Source: an uncultured Saprospiraceae bacterium
GTDB taxonomy: Bacteria; Bacteroidota; Bacteroidia; Chitinophagales; Saprospiraceae
DNA: 64,000 nucleotides
NCBI GenBank assembly: GCA_937980645.1
Contig: CALJPQ010000005.1
Span: 1 to 64,000, forward strand
Reading direction: 5' to 3'
In this document: in pieces, positions 19,551 to 26,611 of the stretch
How positions within the stretch are numbered: position 1 is the first letter of the stretch
Layout: every line of letters begins with the position of its first letter
Program-made: the position numbers and the translations under genes
Notes under the pieces: generated by a model
Told to the model about the DNA's origin: nothing
Database searches by the model: none
The model's input: the letters and a program-made list of their open reading frames with translations, nothing else

Positions 19551-19621
19551 GATTTTCCCTCCTTTCTTTTATTTGAAGACAGCAGCCTGTACAGAGTAAC
19601 TAAAGTAAGCAACGTGAGCAT
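19547..19621 (-). CDS. Possible 24-aa hydrophobic ORF overlapping the nuoB start
   Basis: ATG at 19621 encodes [14 protein letters not shown] followed by a basic tail ([10 protein letters not shown]), and its TGA overlaps the nuoB ATG. One hydrophobic helix plus a lysine-rich end suits a small membrane peptide or a translational coupling leader. The 134-bp nuoA-nuoB gap also has a second hydrophobic frame starting at a GTG. No homologue is recognised, and chance is possible. Confidence 0.2.
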   Translation of the reverse strand: MLTLLTLVTLYRLLSSNKRKEGKS

Positions 19622-19684
19622 CTGGCACAAGGAGTAGGGAATGGAGAAACGAAAGAACAAAAAGAAGGAGCACCACAAATAGCG

Positions 19685-20047
19685 CTATTTCTCCCAGTCT
19701 AAGGCACCGCGACGTAGGACGTAGTAGAAGCCGACTACGAAAATGGCGACAAACATCAGAACAGCCAGAAAACCTTCGACACCCATTTCGCGAAAGTTGA
19801 CAGCATAGGGGTAAAAGAAAATAATCTCCACGTCGAAGAGTACGAAGAGGATGGCTGTCATGAAGTACTTGATAGAGACCGGCATGCGAGCATTGCCTTG
19901 CGACTCAACACCACATTCAAAGTTCTCCCCTTTTTGGCGGCTCTGACGACGCGGCCCCAGCATAGGTACCACGATAAGTATCAGCGCCACAAAAGCCAGC
20001 GCCACGATAGATTGCAAAACAATGGGCATAAAAGCAGAAGGCTCCAT
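19685..20047 (-). CDS. nuoA: NADH-quinone oxidoreductase subunit A
   Basis: Small membrane subunit of complex I with three spans, 120 residues. The signature loop FECGVESQGNARMPVSIKYF with the conserved Cys and Glu, and the helix FVLFDVEIIFFYPYAV with Asp and Glu, are present. It is the first gene of the operon and is preceded at about 100 bases by a TAnnTTTG box on the same strand. Confidence 0.97.
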   Translation of the reverse strand: MEPSAFMPIVLQSIVALAFVALILIVVPMLGPRRQSRQKGENFECGVESQGNARMPVSIKYFMTAILFVLFDVEIIFFYPYAVNFREMGVEGFLAVLMFVAIFVVGFYYVLRRGALDWEK

Positions 20048-20150
20048 ATACTTGCGCGATTTTGGTCGTTAAAACGAACGGGCAGCGCTTTAGTTTGCAC
20101 TGTTTTGGGTCAAAAATAGCCCGTTTTGGCATTTCGCTCGCTTTCCACCG

Positions 20151-20158
20151 CAAAGGTA
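20151..20158 (-). promoter_or_regulatory. TAnnTTTG promoter box (TACCTTTG) of the nuo operon
   Basis: On the minus strand TACCTTTG lies 103 bases before the nuoA ATG. It is the only exact match in the gap and the likely start for the whole operon. Confidence 0.55.
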
Positions 20159-20280
20159 CCGCCCGGCTAACTTTTATTACACTACCACCCCCATTTCAAA
20201 TTTTTTTTTCACGGACAGGGCAATTAATCCTTGTATTCAAATAAATATTTGCCCACTTAAGCCTTGACACTTTCTTCCGT

Positions 20281-21036
20281 ATGTCTCGTAAAAACCTCCA
20301 TGCTTTCTTTTTGCTCCTAATACTACTGGGTGCAGCATGTAAGAACAGCCCTCAGCAGCAAACGACAAATAATGCCGCCGGTTCCTTTGTAGATGTCGCC
20401 TACGGCACTCCAGTAGTGGACGGCAGTGGCGCCGATGCCATTTGGGAAAACCAAAACTGGCAACCCATAAACCACAACTGGCGGGGAAGCGCGCCAAAAG
20501 CCACCGACTTCCAGGGGCGTTACAAAATCGCCTGGGACGAAAACAACCTCTATCTCTTAATCGAAATAGAGGACGATACCCTGACCGAAAGCGCCATCGC
20601 TGCCCCGGAAGTCCCACGCCTGGCCGATTGCCTGATCCTCTTCGTGGACGAAGACGCCTCCAGCGGCGAACGGGCCAACTACAATGCCTTTGCCTACCAC
20701 ATCCCCTTAGACGGCCGCGTCTTCGATGCCACCCCGGATAGCATCTGGCAAACCTTCGACGACCACTGCTGGGTGCGCCGCATCAGCCGCGACAACACCA
20801 GCACCTGGGAAATAGCCCTGCGTGTCTACGACGGCAAGCAGTACCGACCTGGCGGCGAAAACATCCCGAAACTGCTCAAAGAGGGCAAAAAAATGGGCTT
20901 TGCCTTAGCCTATGGCGACCGCGACAGCAGCCCTCAATGGGAAAATGTCATAGGAAACATACCCCTAAACGGCCAAAAGCCCGAAACACCCTGGCAAAAT
21001 GCCAATAACTATCTCATCCTGAACCTTCTCCGCTAA
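20281..21036 (+). CDS. CBM9-like sugar-binding lipoprotein
   Basis: Predicted lipoprotein of 251 residues. The signal segment [12 protein letters not shown] ends in a lipobox with Cys21. The mature part resembles the family 9 carbohydrate-binding fold: [18 protein letters not shown] at the start, the strand [34 protein letters not shown], and [13 protein letters not shown]. In this family the fold binds sugars, either within larger glycosidases or as stand-alone proteins. Here it stands alone, so binding or a scavenging role is inferred. It is followed by folD after 17 bases, which suggests a shared transcript without a clear functional link. Confidence 0.75.
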   Translation: MSRKNLHAFFLLLILLGAACKNSPQQQTTNNAAGSFVDVAYGTPVVDGSGADAIWENQNWQPINHNWRGSAPKATDFQGRYKIAWDENNLYLLIEIEDDTLTESAIAAPEVPRLADCLILFVDEDASSGERANYNAFAYHIPLDGRVFDATPDSIWQTFDDHCWVRRISRDNTSTWEIALRVYDGKQYRPGGENIPKLLKEGKKMGFALAYGDRDSSPQWENVIGNIPLNGQKPETPWQNANNYLILNLLR

Positions 21037-21053
21037 CTCAGCATCGCTTCACC

Positions 21054-21938
21054 ATGCAACTCCTTGACGGCAAACTACTCTCCGAAACCATCAAACAAGA
21101 ACTCGCTACTGCGGTCGAAGATATCCGCCAAAAGGGCGGCAAAATCCCGCATCTGGCCGCCGTGCTCGTGGGCGACAACCCTGCTAGCGAAGTGTATGTC
21201 AACAGCAAAATCAAATCCTGCGAACAGGTCGGTTTCAAAAGCTCCTTAGTGCGCCGCCCAGCCGACATCTCTGAAGCCGAATTGTTGGATATCGTGCGCA
21301 GTCTCAACGATGATCCCGACGTGGACGGCTTCATCGTACAGCTGCCCTTGCCTGCCCACATCAACGAGGAGCGCATCACGCTGGCCATTGACCACCGCAA
21401 AGACGTGGACGGCTTTCACCCCATCAACTTCGGACGCATGGCCCAGGGCATGCCGGCCTTTCTGCCCGCCACGCCGTTTGGCATCGTGGAAATGCTGCGC
21501 CGCTACCAGATCGAAACCGCTGGCAAGCATTGCGTGGTGCTGGGCCGCAGCAACATCGTAGGCACGCCCATGAGCCTGCTGCTGTCGCGCAAAGGCTACC
21601 CAGGCGACTGCACCGTAACGCTCACCCACTCGCGCACGCGCAACATCGCCGACGAGGTGCGCCGCGCCGATATCGTGGTGGCCGCCATTGGCAAACCCAA
21701 TTTTGTACAGGCCGATTGGGTCAAAGAAGGCTCCGTTGTCATTGATGTAGGCATCAACCGCATCGCCGACCCTACACGCAAAAGCGGCTCGCGGCTGGTG
21801 GGCGACGTGGATTTCGAGGCCGTAGCACCCAAATGCAGCCACATCACTCCCGTGCCCGGCGGCGTGGGCCTCATGACCGTGGCCGCCCTGCTGATGAATA
21901 CGCTCAAGGCGGCGCGCAAAGAGATTTATACCGATTAA
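21054..21938 (+). CDS. folD: Methylenetetrahydrofolate dehydrogenase / cyclohydrolase
   Basis: Bifunctional cytoplasmic enzyme that interconverts 5,10-methylene-, methenyl- and 10-formyl-tetrahydrofolate using NADP. It has 294 residues, the usual length. The catalytic Tyr and Lys lie in [17 protein letters not shown]; the substrate-site signature is [27 protein letters not shown] and the nucleotide-binding [14 protein letters not shown] are also present. The C-terminal [18 protein letters not shown] completes the family. It is convergent with the gene at 22002. Confidence 0.98.
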   Translation: MQLLDGKLLSETIKQELATAVEDIRQKGGKIPHLAAVLVGDNPASEVYVNSKIKSCEQVGFKSSLVRRPADISEAELLDIVRSLNDDPDVDGFIVQLPLPAHINEERITLAIDHRKDVDGFHPINFGRMAQGMPAFLPATPFGIVEMLRRYQIETAGKHCVVLGRSNIVGTPMSLLLSRKGYPGDCTVTLTHSRTRNIADEVRRADIVVAAIGKPNFVQADWVKEGSVVIDVGINRIADPTRKSGSRLVGDVDFEAVAPKCSHITPVPGGVGLMTVAALLMNTLKAARKEIYTD

Positions 21939-22001
21939 CTCGCCTCTTGTGTGGCAGCCCTGGTATCTGTTTTCGGAAAAAGCCTCAGGTGCCCCCCACT
22001 T

Positions 22002-23375
22002 CTAAGGCGCAACCCGCAACCCTATCTGCAGTGCCCAGGCATGCAACCGTTCGGCATTAGGGCCGATGCCGGGCGTCAGCCCGCGCCGATACAGAGGCTG
22101 CACGTACCAGCCGTAGCGGCCTCCAGGAGCACCGTATTCCCAGCGGATGCCTACATCGGCAGAGGCGTAGGCATTAGAGGCAAGACCACCTCTTTCCAGT
22201 AGCCCTTGCCCGCGTTCCAGCAGGTGCGGCTGAGCATTCGGATCGGCTTGCGTCAGCGGGAGCTGCCCTGGCGGATAGTAGCGGTAATCATAATCATAGG
22301 CCTTATCAAGCGCCAGATGCGCTGTGAGACCGCCGGCTACCCAGACCTGCCAACGGTCAGCGCTCCAGATGCGGCGCGATACGGCAAGTGGCAGCAGGAG
22401 CATATCGGCGCGTACCTGAGCCATCGAGGCGGCGTAGTATCCGCTCTGTGGCGTTCCCTGAAAGATGCGCTCCCGGTACTGAGGCGCAAAAGCCAGACTG
22501 GCATATTCCAGGCCTGTACCCCACGCCCAGGCGCGTTTGCGGTATTCAGCCCGGAGGGAAAAGCCATGGCCGTAGGCGGCGCGTCGAGCATCGGGCAACA
22601 CGAGGTGGTTGCGCTGCACAGCGACCGCTGCCAAAAGATAAAACCGCCGCTCAGAGGCCGGCGCAGGGCGGTTTTCGGAAGGAGCAAGCGCTATTCCAGT
22701 AGACGGAGACGCAGCAGAAGACAGCGGCACCGATATGGGCACCGACAACGGCGACAGGAAGGCCGGGCGCAACGAGGGTTGCTCTGCCCAAGCACCTGCA
22801 TCGGCGGCGAGGAACGATACGTCCGGGTATTCGTCGGCATTTTGTGGCCCTGGCTCATGGCCGTGCGCCGGGTGCGTTGCCGTCGTCCTCGTCGCCTCTG
22901 TCTCAGAGGCACTGGCGGAGGTCGAGAATGCCAGAGATGATGCCGAAGAAGGCTCAGCGGGTGCGCGTCTTGTAGCCCTGATGTCTTCAGCATTTTGAGC
23001 AACTGCTTGCGAGGAGGGCGGAACGTGAGGCTGCGCTGGAGGATGCCCCTGCTCAAAGTCCCAGAGCCACACCAAAAGCACCAACAGGAGCATTTCTAGC
23101 GCCTTTGCTCCATACACATACCGCTGTCGGCGGGTTTGCAAGCGCATTTTGGCGAGCAAAGCCTGCCAGCTGGCCGCTTCGTAAGGGGCAGAGAGGCGCT
23201 CCAGGCGTTCTCGAATGCCAGCGTCCCAGGTTGCATCATCTGCTGCCGCTGGCGGCACCTCGCCCGTTTGGGCATCTAAGCGGCGTTGGAGTTGCGCCCA
23301 CGTCGTCGGATCGTACGGAGGTTCAAGGTTTTCCAACACCTCTTTCAGTCGGCGGTCGAACGGTTGCTCAGTCAT
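22002..23375 (-). CDS. Putative dual-membrane anti-sigma protein: anti-sigma-like head, one TM helix, linker, barrel-like C-terminus
   Basis: A 457-residue protein overlapping the upstream sigma-factor gene by 4 bases (ATGA). Residues 1-85 look cytoplasmic, with two related segments, LEPPYDPTTWAQLQRRL (18-34) and LSAPYEAASWQALLAKM (61-77). One hydrophobic helix spans about 88-105 (KALEMLLLVLLVWLW). Residues 106-242 are Ala/Ser/Pro/Thr-rich and probably disordered. Residues 243-457 alternate like outer-membrane beta strands and end in LQIGLRVAP. Position and build suggest it restrains the ECF sigma factor while sensing the outer membrane. This matches the layout of the dual membrane-spanning anti-sigma (Dma) proteins described in Bacteroides. 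The function is inferred from architecture and context only. Confidence 0.65.
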   Translation of the reverse strand: MTEQPFDRRLKEVLENLEPPYDPTTWAQLQRRLDAQTGEVPPAAADDATWDAGIRERLERLSAPYEAASWQALLAKMRLQTRRQRYVYGAKALEMLLLVLLVWLWDFEQGHPPAQPHVPPSSQAVAQNAEDIRATRRAPAEPSSASSLAFSTSASASETEATRTTATHPAHGHEPGPQNADEYPDVSFLAADAGAWAEQPSLRPAFLSPLSVPISVPLSSAASPSTGIALAPSENRPAPASERRFYLLAAVAVQRNHLVLPDARRAAYGHGFSLRAEYRKRAWAWGTGLEYASLAFAPQYRERIFQGTPQSGYYAASMAQVRADMLLLPLAVSRRIWSADRWQVWVAGGLTAHLALDKAYDYDYRYYPPGQLPLTQADPNAQPHLLERGQGLLERGGLASNAYASADVGIRWEYGAPGGRYGWYVQPLYRRGLTPGIGPNAERLHAWALQIGLRVAP

Positions 23376-23971
23376 GATGCTTCAGATATGTTCTGGTCAG
23401 CAGCGGCCTCGTCGCGTGTAGTACTTGGGTGCCCGCTGAGGTACTCTTGTAGTTTGCAACGCGCTTTCAGAAGGTTACTGCGCGAAGTACTTTCCGTAAT
23501 TTGCAGCACTTCAGCGATTTCTTTGTGTGAGTAGCCTTCAACGACGTAAAGGTTAAACACTGCTCGGTACACGGGCGACAGGCGCTGCACGGCGTCCAGG
23601 ATTTCCCGCTCACTCAGGCGGCTGAGGGCGTCGGGGTCACCTGCAGAGAAGGTCTGGGCTTCTTCCAGGTCCTCCGTGCGGCGACGTGCATTGCGTCGAT
23701 GATGGTCAATGCAGGTATTGACTACGATTGTGCGCATCCAGCCACTCAGTGAGGTATCGGGCTGATAACGGTGGACATTCTGAAAAATCTTGATAAAGCT
23801 TTCATGCAGCAGGTCTAAGGCTTCATCGCGCGAGCTGGCATAGCGCAGGCAAATGCCCATCATCTTGCCGTAGTGTTGCTCATAAAGCGCCTGCTGTGCC
23901 CATCGCTCTTGCCGAGCGAGGGCCGCCAGAAAATCGCTTTCGGAAAAATCCAAAGCCCAGGCGATGTTCAT
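23372..23971 (-). CDS. ECF-type RNA polymerase sigma factor
   Basis: Sigma-70 family factor of the extracytoplasmic type. From the ATG at 23971 (MNIAWALDFSESDF) it has 199 residues; an upstream in-frame ATG at 24064 would add 31 basic residues that do not fit the family. Region 2 includes LRYASSRDEALDLLHESFIKIF and TSLSGWMRTIVVNTCIDHHRR. Region 4 includes LSPVYRAVFNLYVVEGYSHKEIAEVL and ITESTSRSNLLKARCKL. Its stop overlaps the start of the putative anti-sigma/barrel protein, so the two form one unit. Its target promoters cannot be read from this window. Confidence 0.93.
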   Translation of the reverse strand: MNIAWALDFSESDFLAALARQERWAQQALYEQHYGKMMGICLRYASSRDEALDLLHESFIKIFQNVHRYQPDTSLSGWMRTIVVNTCIDHHRRNARRRTEDLEEAQTFSAGDPDALSRLSEREILDAVQRLSPVYRAVFNLYVVEGYSHKEIAEVLQITESTSRSNLLKARCKLQEYLSGHPSTTRDEAAADQNISEAS

Positions 23972-24088
23972 GGAATGAGCATATCTGCGTACAAGACCGC
24001 AAAAGAAACGAACACACTTGCGCATACGCTGCCTGGGAAGGCTAAAAACGTTTGCGCTTCGCACCGATGGTAACCCTCCTCAAACGCC

Positions 24089-24127
24089 AAAAGCAGGCGT
24101 CAACCCTGAAGAAGGGCTGATGCCTGC
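24089..24127 (-). terminator. Terminator of the isc operon
   Basis: A 15-bp stem (24093-24107 with 24113-24127) has one mismatch, one wobble pair and a 5-base loop. It is followed on the minus strand by TTTT. It lies 31 bases beyond the iscA stop. Confidence 0.75.
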
Positions 24128-24157
24128 GTGGTTTCTACACTGCGAAAGCGCCGGCGC

Positions 24158-24484
24158 TCAGACGGCGAAGCTTTCCCCACAGCCACAGGTGCGTGTAGCA
24201 TTGGGATTATTGAAATGAAAGCCTTTGCCATTGAGGCCACCGGAGAACTCCAGCGTCGTGTTGAAGAGGTAAAGGAAGCTCTTCAAATCAGTAACCACTT
24301 TAACGCCGTTATCTTCAAAGACCTGATCGTTAGGCTTGAGCTCATTGTCGAAGTCGAGCTTGTACGACAGGCCCGAGCACCCGCCCGATACGACGCTCAC
24401 GCGCAGGAAGTAGTCATCTCCCACGCCATTCGCTGCGCGTATTTCGGCAATTTTTGCTTTGGCGCTATCGGCTACGTAAATCAT
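24158..24484 (-). CDS. iscA: A-type iron-sulfur carrier protein
   Basis: HesB/IscA-family protein of 108 residues that carries Fe-S clusters from the IscU scaffold to target proteins. The three ligand cysteines are Cys36 in VVSGGCSGLSY and Cys100/Cys102 in TCGCGESF. It follows iscU by 2 bases and is the last gene of the operon, with a clear terminator after it. ErpA- or SufA-type naming is possible, but the isc context favours IscA. Confidence 0.93.
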   Translation of the reverse strand: MIYVADSAKAKIAEIRAANGVGDDYFLRVSVVSGGCSGLSYKLDFDNELKPNDQVFEDNGVKVVTDLKSFLYLFNTTLEFSGGLNGKGFHFNNPNATRTCGCGESFAV

Positions 24485-24486
24485 AG

Positions 24487-24915
24487 TCAGGCAGTTGCTG
24501 CTTGCTCGGTGGTCTGGCTCGGCTCTTCTAAAAGGCCGTTTTTGCGCTTGTAATCTTCAATAGCGGCCTTAATGGCGTCTTCGGCTAGCACAGAACAGTG
24601 GATTTTTACCGGCGGCAGGGCCAGCTCTTCCACGATGTCCATGTTATCAATGGTCAGGGCCTCTTCGATGGTTTTGCCCTTGAGCCATTCGGTGGCCAAC
24701 GACGAGGAGGCAATCGCCGAGCCGCAACCGAAGGTTTTGAACTTCGCATCGCGGATGATGCCCGTTTCTTCGTCCACTTCGATTTGCAGGCGCATTACGT
24801 CGCCACATTCGGGGGCGCCCACTAAGCCGGTGCCCACGTTTTTCTTATTCTTGTCCAGCACACCGACGTTGCGCGGGTTCTGAAAGTGATCTAAGACTTT
24901 GCTGCTGTATGCCAT
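24487..24915 (-). CDS. iscU: Iron-sulfur cluster scaffold protein
   Basis: Scaffold on which clusters are built from IscS-derived sulfur. From the ATG at 24915 the protein is 142 residues and begins MAYSSKVLDHFQNPRNVG, exactly as in the family. A longer frame starting at 25017 is rejected because its extra 34 residues overlap another small frame and do not match. The scaffold ligands are Cys37 and Asp39 (ECGDVM), Cys64 (GCGSAI) and Cys107 (HCSVLAED). The C-terminal tail after residue 128 is variable. Confidence 0.95.
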   Translation of the reverse strand: MAYSSKVLDHFQNPRNVGVLDKNKKNVGTGLVGAPECGDVMRLQIEVDEETGIIRDAKFKTFGCGSAIASSSLATEWLKGKTIEEALTIDNMDIVEELALPPVKIHCSVLAEDAIKAAIEDYKRKNGLLEEPSQTTEQAATA

Positions 24916-24961
24916 AGCACAGGATATTTTTGAAAGACAGGGTGTTTGTTTGAAAAAAACG

Positions 24962-25066
24962 TCAGGACTTTTTCTTCTTAATGAGGCTATACCACAGGCC
25001 ACGGACGAAATAGACAATCCGGTAAAGGAGCGCGGAAATGGGATCAGGCGGGCTTTGAACGGGCAT
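24962..25066 (-). CDS. Possible 34-aa ORF between iscS and iscU
   Basis: An ATG at 25066, 17 bases after the iscS stop, opens a 34-codon frame. The peptide begins MPVQSPPDPISALLYRIVYF, continues VRGLWYSLI and ends in four lysines and a serine. The central part could form a short amphipathic or membrane helix, and the end is strongly basic. It fills most of the 168-bp gap between iscS and iscU, which would otherwise be odd for a tight operon. No homologue is recognised and no clear ribosome-binding site is seen, but this phylum often lacks one. Confidence 0.4.
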   Translation of the reverse strand: MPVQSPPDPISALLYRIVYFVRGLWYSLIKKKKS

Positions 25067-25083
25067 AGCGCTTAGGTTTTACG

Positions 25084-26304
25084 TTAATGAGCGGCCCACT
25101 CAATTTTGCTGAGGTCAACGCCTTCTTTATACATTTCCCAAATGGGGCTGAGCTCGCGCATGTGGTTGACGCCTTTCGTAACGGCCTCAATGGCGAAATC
25201 CACATCTTCCTCCGTATTGAAGCGCCCAAGCGAAAAGCGGATGGACGAGTGCGCCAGGTCATCGCCCAAGCCCATGGCCACCAGTACATAGGAAGGCTCC
25301 AAGGATGCCGACGTACAGGCCGAACCCGAAGACACAGCGATGTGCTGGTTGAAGGTCATCATCAGGCCTTCGCCTTCGACGTGTTTGAACGAAATATTCG
25401 TAACGTGCGGCATGCGGTGTTCACGCGAGCCGTTGACCTGGGTTTCTTCCAGTTGCAAAAGCGCGTTTTCCAGCTTGTCGCGCAGGCGGCGCAAGCGCTC
25501 AGCCTCCTCGGCCATGCTCTGGCGAGCGATTTCAGCGGCCTTACCGAAGCCCACGATGCCAGGCACGTTGAGCGTGCCGGAACGCATACCGCGCTCGTGG
25601 CCTCCGCCGTCCATTTGGGCGGTTACTTTGACGCGCGGATTCTTGCGACTCACGTACAGGGCGCCAACACCTTTGGGACCGTACATCTTGTGGGCCGTAA
25701 ACGACATCAGGTGAATGCCCACCTCACGCGGGAACGTAGGTACTTTGCCCACCGCCTGCGTGGCATCGCTGTGGAAGAGCACCCCGCGCCTCTCGCAAAT
25801 GGCTGCAATTTCGCGCATGGGCTGAATGACACCCGTCTCATTATTGGCCCACATCACGCTGACCAGAATGGTCGTCGGGCGAATGGCTGCCTCCAATTCT
25901 TCCAGGTTAATCAAACCTTCGGAGTTGACCTTGAGGTACGTTACCTCAGCGCCCATTTTCTCCAGATGGCGGCAGGTATCCAAAATGGCCTTGTGCTCCG
26001 TCTCAACCGTAATGATGTGGTTGCCCTTACGCGCGTACATCTCGAACACGCCCTTGAGCGCCAGGTTGTTACTCTCTGTGGCACCCGACGTGAAAATAAT
26101 CTCCTTGTCTTCAGCACCAATGAGCTGCGCGATTTGCTCGCGGGCGTAGTCCACGGCCTCTTCGGCCTCCCAGCCAAACGGATGGCTACGGCTGGCGGCA
26201 TTCCCCGATTTCTCAAAAAAATAAGGCAACATCGCCTCCACTACCCGCGGATCACAAGGCGTGGTGGAGTTGTTGTCCAGATAAATGAGTTTACGCTTGT
26301 CCAT
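25084..26304 (-). CDS. iscS: Cysteine desulfurase
   Basis: PLP-dependent enzyme that takes sulfur from cysteine and passes it to IscU. The 406 residues fit the group I family. Visible are the N-terminal [18 protein letters not shown], the PLP lysine in [14 protein letters not shown] and the long mobile loop with the active cysteine in [19 protein letters not shown]. It leads the operon iscS, small ORF, iscU, iscA. A TAnnTTTG box lies 54 bases upstream. No IscR-type regulator or ferredoxin gene is adjacent. Confidence 0.97.
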   Translation of the reverse strand: MDKRKLIYLDNNSTTPCDPRVVEAMLPYFFEKSGNAASRSHPFGWEAEEAVDYAREQIAQLIGAEDKEIIFTSGATESNNLALKGVFEMYARKGNHIITVETEHKAILDTCRHLEKMGAEVTYLKVNSEGLINLEELEAAIRPTTILVSVMWANNETGVIQPMREIAAICERRGVLFHSDATQAVGKVPTFPREVGIHLMSFTAHKMYGPKGVGALYVSRKNPRVKVTAQMDGGGHERGMRSGTLNVPGIVGFGKAAEIARQSMAEEAERLRRLRDKLENALLQLEETQVNGSREHRMPHVTNISFKHVEGEGLMMTFNQHIAVSSGSACTSASLEPSYVLVAMGLGDDLAHSSIRFSLGRFNTEEDVDFAIEAVTKGVNHMRELSPIWEMYKEGVDLSKIEWAAH

Positions 26305-26358
26305 GATTTGAAAATGCTCTGTGAATTTAGATTGATTCTACTCCGCCCTTTCAGGCGA

Positions 26359-26366
26359 CAAAGATA
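26359..26366 (-). promoter_or_regulatory. TAnnTTTG promoter box (TATCTTTG) of iscS
   Basis: On the minus strand TATCTTTG ends 54 bases before the iscS ATG. It matches the Bacteroidota -7 element. Confidence 0.6.
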
Positions 26367-26557
26367 ACAAGGGTACTGCGGAGTTTGTTTAGAAAAAATC
26401 TGCCTAAGCGGGCTAATTTTTTTGTGGCAGCGCAGTTGGTAGCGAACAGATGCTACTGCAGGGGCCGGGCGATTTCTCAGAAGCGCAAAAATGGCTCGTA
26501 GCAGCCCAGGAGCAGCACCTCAACAGTCGCACATCGCTCGGATGACAGAGCTGAAAC

Positions 26558-26565
26558 TATCTTTG
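26558..26565 (+). promoter_or_regulatory. TAnnTTTG promoter box (TATCTTTG) of the DPP-IV-like gene
   Basis: TATCTTTG ends 46 bases before the ATG at 26612. Confidence 0.6.
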
Positions 26566-26611
26566 CCCGGTCATTGGGCCTGTTTCGGCCGTTCTTCAGA
26601 CCGTTCCAATT

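Larger units (their letters stand above)
26305..26611. other. Divergent intergenic region iscS / DPP-IV-like
   Basis: 307 bp between two divergent genes. It carries one TAnnTTTG box for each side (26359-26366 on the minus strand and 26558-26565 on the plus strand) and no gene. Confidence 0.6.

Noticed and set aside
19577-19684. 36-aa hydrophobic frame from a GTG in the nuoA-nuoB gap
   Set aside because: A rare start codon, no ribosome site and overlap with a second hydrophobic frame; both are likely chance products of a T-rich strand.
24916-25017. Longer N-terminus for iscU
   Set aside because: The extra 34 residues do not resemble IscU proteins, which begin at the MAYSSKVLDHFQ stretch, and the DNA is shared with another candidate frame.
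25087-26367. 426-aa plus-strand open frame
   Set aside because: Lies opposite iscS, which matches cysteine desulfurase throughout. It is an open antisense frame caused by high GC content.
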